From the NCBI GenBank assembly GCA_900554095.1, contig USGC01000133.1, positions 1 through 5,284 on the forward strand: 5,284 bases of DNA, read 5' to 3'. Shown here piece by piece: positions 1 to 5,284 of the stretch. Within the stretch, counting starts at the first letter, position 1. Every line of letters starts with the position of its first letter. The DNA comes from an uncultured bacterium. Lineage in GTDB: Bacteria; Cyanobacteriota; Vampirovibrionia; Gastranaerophilales; Gastranaerophilaceae. The notes under the pieces were generated by a model. The model saw only the letters and a program-made list of their open reading frames with translations, searched no databases and was not told the origin of the DNA. A program made the translations under genes and the position numbers.

Positions 1-58
1 GATCATCTGTATTCCATACAATCTCTATATTGTCCTCTCCATTGATAATCAATTTTTT
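1..58 (-). other. Probable continuation of malQ in the +1 frame after a six-T run
   Basis: On the minus strand the malQ frame reads Ile-Glu-Lys and then crosses an A6 run (T6 on the plus strand, 53-58). In frame it gives KIDYQWRGQYRDCMEYR and stops. Dropping one A gives KLIINGEDNIEIVWNTDD, which stays open to the window edge. The third frame stops at once (AAT TGA). The +1 reading looks more like soluble protein, but it does not reach the EDLG motif before the window ends, so homology cannot be confirmed here. A homopolymer miscall near a contig end, a true pseudogene mutation, or a misjoin would all explain this. Confidence 0.45.
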
Positions 59-1289
59 CAATAAGCCTGCCGTATTTTTTAATTTGCTCTGAAGATAATG
101 TTTTAACTCTTTTTTCCTTATCTGCTTCAAGCGTTTGATCTAAATCTTCCATTCTTGCGATGGCAAACTTGCAAAGCTCGGGGTGTTCAGGCGAGGAGAA
201 AAGACGTCCTGCGCCTTCTTCGATTTTCGGTTTTCTGCCCACCTTGTAAACCCAAGGATCAATAAGCCCTACAATATGGTCAATACGAACACCGCCGGGA
301 TTTTCGCGGAACATTTTTTTGTAAAGATTTTTAAGTAAAATACCCCCTTCATCAAGAGAACCGTCTTCGTTGTACATTCTTTCCGGGTTCATTACAGGAA
401 ATCCCCACGCCTGGCCGTCTTTTGAAAAGTAATCCGGCGGGCAGCCCAGCATCCAGCCGTCTAAAAATAGTGATTGGTACGCCCAGGTGTCCCTGTCTGA
501 AAATGCAACTTGACGGTCTGCAATCATTTTAATTCCGTGTTTTTTAGCATATTCTCTTGTTTTTTCGTTTTGTTTGTTTAAAACGAATTGAATAAATTTA
601 TATCTGTCAATTTCATCTGTGTATTTTTTAGAGATTTCGTTAATTCTTTCAGCATAACAGATTTTTTCTTCATTTGATTTTGGATTGAAAAGGTTTTTAT
701 CTGTTTCAGACGTCCAAAGCGGCCAGTAATCGTTGCCGTGTTCATAAGATAGCGCTTCATAAAGACTGTCTTTGTCAAGCCAAGAATCGTTTTCAAATTT
801 GTATTCTTCAAATTCTTTCATTAATTTTTTATTATTTTTTGTTTTGAAATTATTCCAAGCTTCAGTTAAAGCTTCATCTTGTTTTTTATAAATATAAGAG
901 TATGCTGTTTTATTGATATCTTTGTTAGGGTTGCCTTCAACAATTTCGTTGTAGGTTTCAGCGGATAAAATATTATCCCATTCATGAGTTGTTAATTGTT
1001 TTAAGTCAATAAAAAGCGGATTTCCAGAAAAAATAGTACCTGTATAAGGTGAAGAATCACAGCTTTTGGTTTTGCCGGCAGGTCCAAGCTGAATAGCATT
1101 AAATATTCCGTCAGAATATTCAATAACTTCTTTGCCTCCGTTAGAGTTTATACTGCCGAAACCAGTGTTTTCGCCTTGTGCGGATGGAAAACTTCCGCTA
1201 TGCATGATAAGTGCAAAGTTTTTTTTACCTAAAGCTTTCAACGCTTTTTGAATAGTTTTAACACATTTTTTATCAACAGTACAAACCAT
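3..1289 (-). CDS. malQ: 4-alpha-glucanotransferase (GH77, amylomaltase-type), 3' part broken or missing
   Basis: GH77 enzymes move alpha-1,4-glucan segments between maltodextrins in the cytoplasm, so that short maltooligosaccharides can be used or stored. The 428 residues show the N-terminal half and barrel core. Around residues 63-95 there are conserved stretches IQLGPAGKTKS and SPYTGTIFSGNPLFIDL. IADRQVAFSDRDTW (256-269) matches the family's GDLPIYVA-DSADVW region. LGCPPDYFSKDGQAWGFP (281-298) matches the A-PPD-FS--GQ-WG-P motif. RIDH (335-338) carries the expected nucleophile Asp337. The general acid/base Glu of the EDLG motif and the later HD motif are absent, because the frame ends at TGA (3-5); family members usually run to about 500 residues or more. 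The last ~16 residues look unlike the family, and a +1 frame is open to the window edge. The start is supported by GGGAG (1297-1301) seven bases before ATG. The gene lies 81 bases downstream of the permease on the same strand. Family call is sure; integrity is doubtful. Confidence 0.9.
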   Translation of the reverse strand: MVCTVDKKCVKTIQKALKALGKKNFALIMHSGSFPSAQGENTGFGSINSNGGKEVIEYSDGIFNAIQLGPAGKTKSCDSSPYTGTIFSGNPLFIDLKQLTTHEWDNILSAETYNEIVEGNPNKDINKTAYSYIYKKQDEALTEAWNNFKTKNNKKLMKEFEEYKFENDSWLDKDSLYEALSYEHGNDYWPLWTSETDKNLFNPKSNEEKICYAERINEISKKYTDEIDRYKFIQFVLNKQNEKTREYAKKHGIKMIADRQVAFSDRDTWAYQSLFLDGWMLGCPPDYFSKDGQAWGFPVMNPERMYNEDGSLDEGGILLKNLYKKMFRENPGGVRIDHIVGLIDPWVYKVGRKPKIEEGAGRLFSSPEHPELCKFAIARMEDLDQTLEADKEKRVKTLSSEQIKKYGRLIEKIDYQWRGQYRDCMEYR

Positions 1290-1294
1290 TGTAA

Positions 1295-1312
1295 CTCTCC
1301 CTTTTTTCTCCT
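1295..1312 (-). promoter_or_regulatory. Tandem Shine-Dalgarno sites before malQ
   Basis: The minus strand carries GGGAGAG (1295-1301); its GGGAG core sits seven bases before the malQ ATG. A second purine-rich AGGAG (1308-1312) lies further upstream. The nearer copy fixes the start at 1289. I see no convincing terminator hairpin in the 1290-1370 spacer, which fits read-through from the permease gene. Confidence 0.65.
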
Positions 1313-1370
1313 ATAACACAAATCAATGCTAACATAAGAGATTTTATTTTACAAGTATGCACTTAGACGA

Positions 1371-2195
1371 TTACTCTTTTACGCCACCTTGCATAATATC
1401 ATTGATAAAATACTTTTTGCCAATAAGAAAAACTCCTATAACTGGAATTGTGCAAATCACAGAACAAGCGAGAAGTTCGCCCCATAGAGTTATTTCTCTG
1501 AAACTGCCTTTAAAAATCGCTAATCCAACCGGTAAAGTTCTCATTCCATCCGTGTTTGTAACAATCAGCGGCCAAAGAAAACTGTTCCAGCTTGTTACAA
1601 ATGTGAAAAGCGCCAAGGTTGCAACCGTCGGAAGCGCAAGCGGCAGCGCTATTTTGAAAAAAGTATGAAAAATGTTACACCCGTCAATTTTAGCGGCTTC
1701 TTCAAGATCTTTAGGCAGACCAAGAAAATACTGCCGCATCAAAAATATTCCAAATCCTCCGAAAAGCCCCGGTAATATTAACGCCTGATATGTATCTATC
1801 AGATGAAGTTCCCGCATAAGAAAGAACAGCGGAATTATATTCACTTGCGGCGGTATAAGCATTGTTATCAATACTATTAAGAAAAGGGGATTTTTAAATT
1901 TAAACTCAAGTCTTGCGAAAGCATACCCTGCAAGGGCTGCAAAAATTACCTGTCCGGCAGTGGTTAAAGACGCAACAACAAGACTGTTTAAAAAGTATCG
2001 GCTAAGCGGAATTGAATTAAATACATTTTTATAATTGTCAAGAGTAAATCCGCTGTAAAAAATTTTTGAACCTTGTGTGAAAATCGCATTCTCATCCGCA
2101 AAAGACAGATTTACCATAGCAAAAAAAGGATAAATCATACTTATTGCAATTGCTGTTAAAATAAAATAGCCCAGATAAATCCTGAAATTTTTCAT
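1371..2195 (-). CDS. Carbohydrate ABC transporter permease, MalG/AraQ/UgpE-like (CUT1)
   Basis: Inner-membrane subunit of a binding-protein-dependent sugar importer. It normally pairs with a second permease (MalF type), an ATPase (MalK/MsmX type) and a solute-binding protein. The 274 residues match the usual MalG-like length. About six hydrophobic segments can be seen (roughly 8-28, 73-93, 105-127, 137-155, 185-210, 240-260). The EAA loop that docks the ATPase is clear: E166-A-A-x-x-D171-G172 followed by IALPLALP (182-189). SWNSFLWPL (202-210) and the C-terminal FINDIMQGGVK are also typical of the family. The ATG at 2195 is the only start possible near the N-terminus, because an in-frame TAA lies two codons upstream (2199-2201). 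It lacks a Shine-Dalgarno site but sits seven bases after the stop of the upstream small gene, which suggests coupled translation. No MalF partner, binding protein or ATPase is present in the window. The substrate is unknown; a maltodextrin-like glucan is inferred from the malQ gene downstream. Confidence 0.93.
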   Translation of the reverse strand: MKNFRIYLGYFILTAIAISMIYPFFAMVNLSFADENAIFTQGSKIFYSGFTLDNYKNVFNSIPLSRYFLNSLVVASLTTAGQVIFAALAGYAFARLEFKFKNPLFLIVLITMLIPPQVNIIPLFFLMRELHLIDTYQALILPGLFGGFGIFLMRQYFLGLPKDLEEAAKIDGCNIFHTFFKIALPLALPTVATLALFTFVTSWNSFLWPLIVTNTDGMRTLPVGLAIFKGSFREITLWGELLACSVICTIPVIGVFLIGKKYFINDIMQGGVKE

Positions 2196-2202
2196 AGCTT
2201 AA

Positions 2203-2337
2203 TTATAAAGCAAAAAATAAGAAAGCAAACATAAAACATAAAGAAACAGAACTTAGCAAAAACCAAGTGTGCATAACAGGATGTTGATACGCCCAAATTT
2301 CTTTTATGGTAGTTGCAGCATGTTCAATAGTTTGCAT
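2203..2337 (-). CDS. Small single-pass membrane protein, 44 aa, unknown function
   Basis: A 44-codon frame from ATG (2335-2337) to TAA (2203-2205). The N-terminal ~20 residues are amphipathic and polar (MQTIEHAATTIKEIWAYQHP). Residues 25-44 form one strongly hydrophobic segment rich in Phe, Leu and Ala that runs to the C-terminus (WFLLSSVSLC then FMFAFLFFAL). GGAG (2348-2351) lies ten bases before the ATG, a slightly long but usable spacing. The stop codon is seven bases from the permease start, which has no ribosome binding site of its own. These points support a real first gene of the operon. It does not resemble a MalF remnant, a binding protein or a signal peptide followed by a mature protein. 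It could be an accessory subunit of the transporter or an unrelated small membrane protein. I do not recognise the family. Confidence 0.6.
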   Translation of the reverse strand: MQTIEHAATTIKEIWAYQHPVMHTWFLLSSVSLCFMFAFLFFAL

Positions 2338-2450
2338 AAATTCATTTCTCCAAAAACTAACTTATCTACATATTCTATTTTCGACAATAACGAAAAATCG
2401 TCATCACCTAATCGGTTGATTATTTTCTTCCTTTAGGGTAATATCCACTT
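2338..2450. promoter_or_regulatory. Divergent intergenic region with an inverted repeat (possible operator)
   Basis: This 113-base spacer separates the minus-strand sugar operon from the plus-strand U32 gene. It holds a perfect 6-bp inverted repeat, TTTTCG (2378-2383) and CGAAAA (2391-2396), around a 7-base centre ACAATAA. Next to it on the minus strand is TAGAAT (2372-2377), a 5/6 match to a -10 box. A transcript from there would start near 2365 and include the GGAG of the small gene. I find no good -35 for it. The repeat would sit in the promoter spacer, a position suited to a repressor. Operator function is inferred only. Confidence 0.35.
2416..2444 (+). promoter_or_regulatory. Promoter of the U32 gene, predicted leaderless
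   Basis: TTGATT (2416-2421, 4/6 to the -35 consensus) and TAATAT (2439-2444, 4/6 to the -10 consensus) are separated by exactly 17 bases. The -10 box ends six bases before the ATG at 2451, so +1 would fall on or very near the A of the start codon. There is no good Shine-Dalgarno in the gap, only AGGG (2435-2438) twelve bases away. Confidence 0.45.
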
Positions 2451-3704
2451 ATGCAATATAGTGAACTTTTAATGCCGGCGGGCAATCTTGAAAAACTTGA
2501 GTACGCAATAAAATACGGAGCTGATGCCGTATATCTCGGCGTTGTGGATTTTTCGCTGAGAGCAATGCGCAAAGGCAGTCTGATAACTTTGGAGAATCTT
2601 AAAGAAGCAGTAGAATTGGCACACCGGCTCGGAGCCAAAGCTTATGTAACTTTAAATATCTTTGCGTTTAACAATGATATTAAACTGCTTGAAACGTGCA
2701 TTGACAGATTTAAAGACGCGCACCCTGACGCTTTTATAATAAGTGATTTTGGGGTTTGGAACGTTGTTCGCAAAAATATCCCGAATGTGCCAATTCACGT
2801 CAGCACGCAGACTAATACGCTTAATTATGAGAGTGTAAAGTTTTGGCGTGATTTAGGGGCAACACGCGTTATTCTTGCACGAGAGCTTCCTATAAAAGAC
2901 GTTGCAGAAATTAGAAAACAAGTCCCAGATATAGAACTTGAATGTTTTGTCCATGGTTCCCAATGCGTGTCGTTTTCCGGACGCTGCCTTTTGAGTGATT
3001 ACTTTACAAAAGGTGAACGGAAAGCCAACCACGGAAACTGCTCACAACCTTGCCGCTGGAGTTATAAATTAGTTGAAAGCACGCGGCCGGGCGAATATTA
3101 CGAAATTAATCAAGATGAGCGCGGCTCGCATATTCTAAGCCCAAAAGACTTATGTCTGGTTGAATATATTCCGCAAATGCTCGAGGCCGGTGTAAATTCG
3201 TTTAAGGTAGAAGGTCGCACTAAAAGTTTGTATTACGTCTCAGCCGTCGCCAAAGCTTATAGAAATGCAATTGATGAAGCATACAAAAATAAAAATGCAG
3301 ATTTACATAAATACTTTATAGAACTGCAAAAAGTAGGGAACCGCGGTTACACAACGGGTTTTGCATTGGGCGATAACAATAGCGAAAGTTATAGTTATGA
3401 TATTTCAAAAGGCCTGGCCGGCGCTGATTTCCTGTGTGAATTCCGCAAAAACGAAGACCGTAATACCTTTGACGGATATCATTTTGTGAAAATTAAAAAT
3501 AAAATGCTTATCGGCGATGAAGTTGAAATAATTACACCGGATGAGCAATTTGTAACAAAAGTTTTATCATTCAAAAATGAGCAAGGCGAGGAACTTCCTC
3601 TGGGCAACACGAACGATGATGTGTATGTAAAATTCGAACAATCGCCCAAAACTCCTGAATACGCGTTAGTTAGAACAGTCGGAGTGAAAAGTCATGTTTC
3701 TTAA
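2451..3704 (+). CDS. U32 family protein (peptidase U32 / TrhP-like tRNA hydroxylation protein)
   Basis: U32 proteins were named as collagenase-like peptidases. The well-studied bacterial members (TrhP/YegQ, RlhA, UbiU/UbiV) act in hydroxylation of tRNA, 23S rRNA or ubiquinone, several with an iron-sulfur cluster. The 417 residues open with the family start ELLMPAGNLEKLEYAIKYGA (5-24) and continue DAVYLG. The U32 signature lies at 164-182: E164-x-F-x-x-G-S, C172-x4-G-x-C179-x-L-S. One position is unusual: Gln171 replaces the normal aliphatic residue. GNCSQPCRW follows (C197, C201). C172, C179, C197 and C235 have nearly the spacing of the [4Fe-4S] ligands of UbiU. FKVEGRTKS (251-259) is the conserved second half of the core, and residues from about 325 fit the small C-terminal beta domain. 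An in-frame TAA at 2439-2441 and family alignment fix the start at 2451. A TrhP-like role in 5-hydroxyuridine formation on tRNA is the best guess, because length and C-terminal domain match that group. The exact substrate cannot be told from this sequence. Confidence 0.92.
   Translation: MQYSELLMPAGNLEKLEYAIKYGADAVYLGVVDFSLRAMRKGSLITLENLKEAVELAHRLGAKAYVTLNIFAFNNDIKLLETCIDRFKDAHPDAFIISDFGVWNVVRKNIPNVPIHVSTQTNTLNYESVKFWRDLGATRVILARELPIKDVAEIRKQVPDIELECFVHGSQCVSFSGRCLLSDYFTKGERKANHGNCSQPCRWSYKLVESTRPGEYYEINQDERGSHILSPKDLCLVEYIPQMLEAGVNSFKVEGRTKSLYYVSAVAKAYRNAIDEAYKNKNADLHKYFIELQKVGNRGYTTGFALGDNNSESYSYDISKGLAGADFLCEFRKNEDRNTFDGYHFVKIKNKMLIGDEVEIITPDEQFVTKVLSFKNEQGEELPLGNTNDDVYVKFEQSPKTPEYALVRTVGVKSHVS
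3681..3684 (+). promoter_or_regulatory. Shine-Dalgarno site of the HAD phosphatase gene, inside the U32 gene
   Basis: GGAG lies nine bases before the ATG at 3694, within the last codons of the U32 gene. It supports the overlapping start and makes an independent promoter unnecessary. Confidence 0.55.
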
Positions 3705-4173
3705 ACCGGATTACAATTTAAAAAATATATTTGCAATAGACCTGGAAGAGCTTAAAACTAAAGGTATAACAGCCCTTCTGTTTGATTTAGACAGCACAAT
3801 TATGGCCTCAAAGTCCGGCGCATATACAGAGGAAACTACAAAGTGGCTGGAAAAAGCAAAAAGAGATTTTTTTGTTGCTGTAATTTCAAATAATAACAAT
3901 CCTGATTATATTGAAAAAGTCCGTAAAATATCAGATTTTCCAATGCTTTTTGATGCTAAAAAACCCAAAGCTGAAGAAGGATTAAAGTTTTTAAAACAAC
4001 ATTCGATTGAGCCGTCTTGTGCTGTAATGGTCGGGGATAGACCACTTACGGATATTTGGTTTGGCAAGCGGCTTGGATGTAAAACTATTCTTGTGGATTC
4101 AATAACCGCAGATAGAGAAAAAAAGATAGTGCGGTTTGTTCGCAAGTTAGAAAGATGCTGCATAAAAAATTAA
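3694..4173 (+). CDS. YqeG-family HAD IIIA phosphatase
   Basis: Cytoplasmic Mg-dependent phosphatase of the HAD superfamily. The 159 residues match the YqeG family in length and layout. Motif I is FDLDST (30-35) with nucleophile Asp31 and acid/base Asp33. Motif II is VISNNNN (63-69) with Ser65. A lysine of motif III lies in KKPK (89-92). Motif IV is GDRPLTDIWFGKRLG (114-128) with Asp115 and Asp120. The N-terminal P-x-x-x-L-x-x-I-x-x-I-x-x-x-x-L pattern before the strand ITALLFDLD is also typical. Related proteins in yeast (Gep4) and plants are phosphatidylglycerophosphate phosphatases, so a role in phosphatidylglycerol synthesis is possible, but bacterial YqeG proteins are less well defined. 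The start codon overlaps the end of the U32 gene by 11 bases, so the two are co-transcribed and probably translationally coupled. The C-terminus is short and basic (VRKLERCCIKN). No terminator hairpin is visible after the stop. Confidence 0.9.
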   Translation: MFLKPDYNLKNIFAIDLEELKTKGITALLFDLDSTIMASKSGAYTEETTKWLEKAKRDFFVAVISNNNNPDYIEKVRKISDFPMLFDAKKPKAEEGLKFLKQHSIEPSCAVMVGDRPLTDIWFGKRLGCKTILVDSITADREKKIVRFVRKLERCCIKN

Positions 4174-4190
4174 AATCTTGTAATTAAGGG

Positions 4191-4226
4191 TTGTATTTCT
4201 TTATAAATAATGTTATAATATATAAT
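4191..4226 (+). promoter_or_regulatory. Promoter of the pilin-like gene
   Basis: A perfect TATAAT (4214-4219) is preceded by TG with one base between (4211-4212), an extended -10. TTGTAT (4191-4196) is a weak -35 at exactly 17 bases. A second perfect TATAAT overlaps downstream (4221-4226). A transcript would have a leader of roughly 30-35 bases that contains the ribosome binding site. This implies transcription separate from the U32-HAD pair. Confidence 0.6.
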
Positions 4227-4249
4227 AAAACTGAATTTTTAACGTATAT

Positions 4250-4254
4250 GAGGA
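4250..4254 (+). promoter_or_regulatory. Shine-Dalgarno site of the pilin-like gene
   Basis: GAGGA lies six bases before the ATG at 4261. This good spacing fixes the start directly before the short basic leader of the prepilin. Confidence 0.75.
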
Positions 4255-4260
4255 ATTACA

Positions 4261-5284
4261 ATGCTGAATAAAAGGATTGGCGCGTTTTCAATCGCTGAAA
4301 TGCTTGTCGTATTAGTTATCGTTTCCGTACTTGCTATAGGACTTCCGATGGTTCACTTCAAAAAAACAGAATTGAAGACGAAGCGCAGTTACCACGGGCG
4401 TTATGAATGCTTTTATGATGGAAATCAGTTGAAAGAATATATGGCTTATGAATCAGGCGTAAGTAATGGGCCGGATAATGTTACAAGCTGTACCTTTACG
4501 CCGCCTAAAACGGCTATCTATTTCTTGGTTCACGCTGTAGGCGGCGGAGGAGGAGGAACTTTGGTTCCGTCAGCGCCTACGATAATAAATGATTCATTAA
4601 CTACAAGCTATCGCCGCAGTTCTGTTCACTTGTTTCCTCAATGGTTGCAAGACGTTACACGCGCAAATCAGTCTGTAAACGGTACATATCCAATATTTGA
4701 TATAGGCAGCAAAACAACTTATGATACAAAAATTAGCGGCAAACGTGCAACTATAAGTTATGGTGTTGCAGGCCAGCCGGGCCAAACAGTTTCAATGTTC
4801 TTCCCGTCATTGCGTAATACAACTATTGAAATGCTTCCAGGGCAGGGCGGTGCAGTAGGTAATCCCGGAGGAGCTACAACTGTTAAGTTTAACGGTATAA
4901 CTATTATTACAGCACCAGGAGGCCAAGCAGGAACAGGAACCGGCGGTACAATGAGGTTTTGGGTTGATGGTCCCGGAACAATGTGCGCTGTCAAAGATTT
5001 AATTACCCGTAAATATAAAGAAGCTGATTTTTCAGATAGTATAGAATTAGATACAGGTATACCTGTTGAAGCAATGCATTCAAAGTTAGTTGATGCCAAA
5101 GCCGGAGCCGGTGGACCGGGTGGATATGGTAACGTAACAGATGTTACCAGCCTTGTTACTTATACAGTAAAAGACAAAGATGGTAATGAAATAAATGTTT
5201 CAGACTATGTTGAAAGAATGCCGGGCGACTGCAACAACCCGGAAGCTAATGAAGATGAACAATATGCTGTAAAATGCGATGATG
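4261..5284 (+). CDS. Type IV prepilin-like protein with large glycine-rich domain, 3' end outside the window
   Basis: The frame is open from ATG to the window edge (341 codons, no stop). The N-terminus has a short basic leader (MLNKRIGA), then FSIAEMLVVLVIVSVLAIGL, a class III prepilin signal. The prepilin peptidase would cut between Ala8 and Phe9, leaving Glu13 at mature position 5, followed by one hydrophobic helix (9-31). Such proteins are assembled by type IV pilus or type II secretion machinery. Residues 50-77 lie between two cysteines that may pair. Next comes CTFTPPKTAIYFLVHAV and six glycines (94-99), the hallmark opening of extracellular Gly-rich domains. Gly-rich turns recur at 168-175, 193-204, 218-230 and 282-290 (for example PGQGGAVGNPGG). 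Three more cysteines (242, 324, 339) fit an exported, disulfide-bonded protein. It is longer than a normal major pilin (about 150-200 residues), so it is more likely a minor pilin, tip adhesin or pseudopilin-tethered surface protein. Its own promoter and ribosome binding site precede it. The pilin signal is near certain; the domain identity is a judgement from composition and pattern. Confidence 0.85.
   Translation, partial: MLNKRIGAFSIAEMLVVLVIVSVLAIGLPMVHFKKTELKTKRSYHGRYECFYDGNQLKEYMAYESGVSNGPDNVTSCTFTPPKTAIYFLVHAVGGGGGGTLVPSAPTIINDSLTTSYRRSSVHLFPQWLQDVTRANQSVNGTYPIFDIGSKTTYDTKISGKRATISYGVAGQPGQTVSMFFPSLRNTTIEMLPGQGGAVGNPGGATTVKFNGITIITAPGGQAGTGTGGTMRFWVDGPGTMCAVKDLITRKYKEADFSDSIELDTGIPVEAMHSKLVDAKAGAGGPGGYGNVTDVTSLVTYTVKDKDGNEINVSDYVERMPGDCNNPEANEDEQYAVKCDD

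Noticed and set aside
578..811. Minus-strand open frame of 77 codons inside malQ
   Set aside because: It is an alternative frame of a well-supported glucanotransferase coding region and is Lys/Thr-rich without family features.
1357..1668. Plus-strand open frame of 103 codons
   Set aside because: It lies antisense to the permease, shows no ribosome binding site or recognisable motif, and mirrors the permease coding pattern.
2195..2207. TATAAT (minus strand, 2202-2207) six bases before the permease ATG, as for a leaderless promoter
   Set aside because: It overlaps the last codon and TAA stop of the 44-aa gene, only a poor -35 (TTGCTT at 15 bases or TTTGCT at 16) is available, and translational coupling explains the missing ribosome binding site more simply. 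It remains possible.
2420..2638. Minus-strand open frame across the U32 promoter and start
   Set aside because: It is a shadow of the U32 gene, whose sequence carries clear family motifs.
3711..4163. Two minus-strand open frames opposite the HAD gene
   Set aside because: Both are complementary shadows of the HAD phosphatase, which has all catalytic motifs in the plus-strand frame.
4174..4260. Terminator between the HAD gene and the pilin-like gene
   Set aside because: No GC-rich stem followed by a T run can be seen; the region is AT-rich and best explained by the promoter of the next gene.
4537..4557. GGC/GGA run as a simple-sequence (phase-variation) repeat
   Set aside because: The six glycine codons mix GGC and GGA, so there is no long perfect repeat unit likely to slip; the run fits the protein domain.
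4597..5099. Two minus-strand open frames opposite the pilin-like gene
   Set aside because: The Pro-rich one is just the reverse reading of glycine codons (GGN read as NCC); the plus-strand frame is longer and has a ribosome binding site and a prepilin signal.

Overview
The window is a 5,284-base, AT-rich bacterial fragment whose two ends both lie inside genes. It looks most like a Gram-negative gut bacterium of the Gastranaerophilales (Melainabacteria, the non-photosynthetic sisters of cyanobacteria). That placement is an inference from the style of the 4-alpha-glucanotransferase and from the A|FxxAE-type prepilin leader. It comes from memory of such proteins, not from a search.

Left half (1-2337, minus strand): an apparent carbohydrate operon read right to left. 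It starts with a 44-codon gene for a single-pass membrane protein (2203-2337) that is easy to overlook. Seven bases later comes a MalG-type sugar ABC transporter permease (1371-2195), and then a GH77 4-alpha-glucanotransferase (malQ, 3-1289). The malQ frame stops at the very edge of the window, before the second catalytic carboxylate. A run of six T (53-58) is a likely frameshift site, real or from assembly.

Divergent spacer (2338-2450): 113 bases holding a 6-bp inverted repeat, a plausible weak promoter for the minus-strand genes, and a plus-strand promoter placed so that its transcript would begin at or next to the ATG of the U32 gene.

Right half (2451-5284, plus strand): a U32-family protein with four cysteines spaced as in iron-sulfur U32 proteins (2451-3704) overlaps by 11 bases a YqeG-type HAD phosphatase (3694-4173). 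After an 87-base spacer with a good promoter and Shine-Dalgarno site, a long pilin-like gene begins (4261 to the window end). Its product has a type IV prepilin N-terminus followed by a large glycine-rich domain resembling those of phage tail fibres and other extracellular Gly-rich proteins.

Together the left operon would import and remodel maltodextrin-like glucans. The U32 and HAD pair looks like housekeeping RNA modification or cofactor chemistry plus phosphatase functions. The last gene is an accessory surface protein and is the most unusual item. I see no CRISPR array, RNA gene, transposase or phage module.
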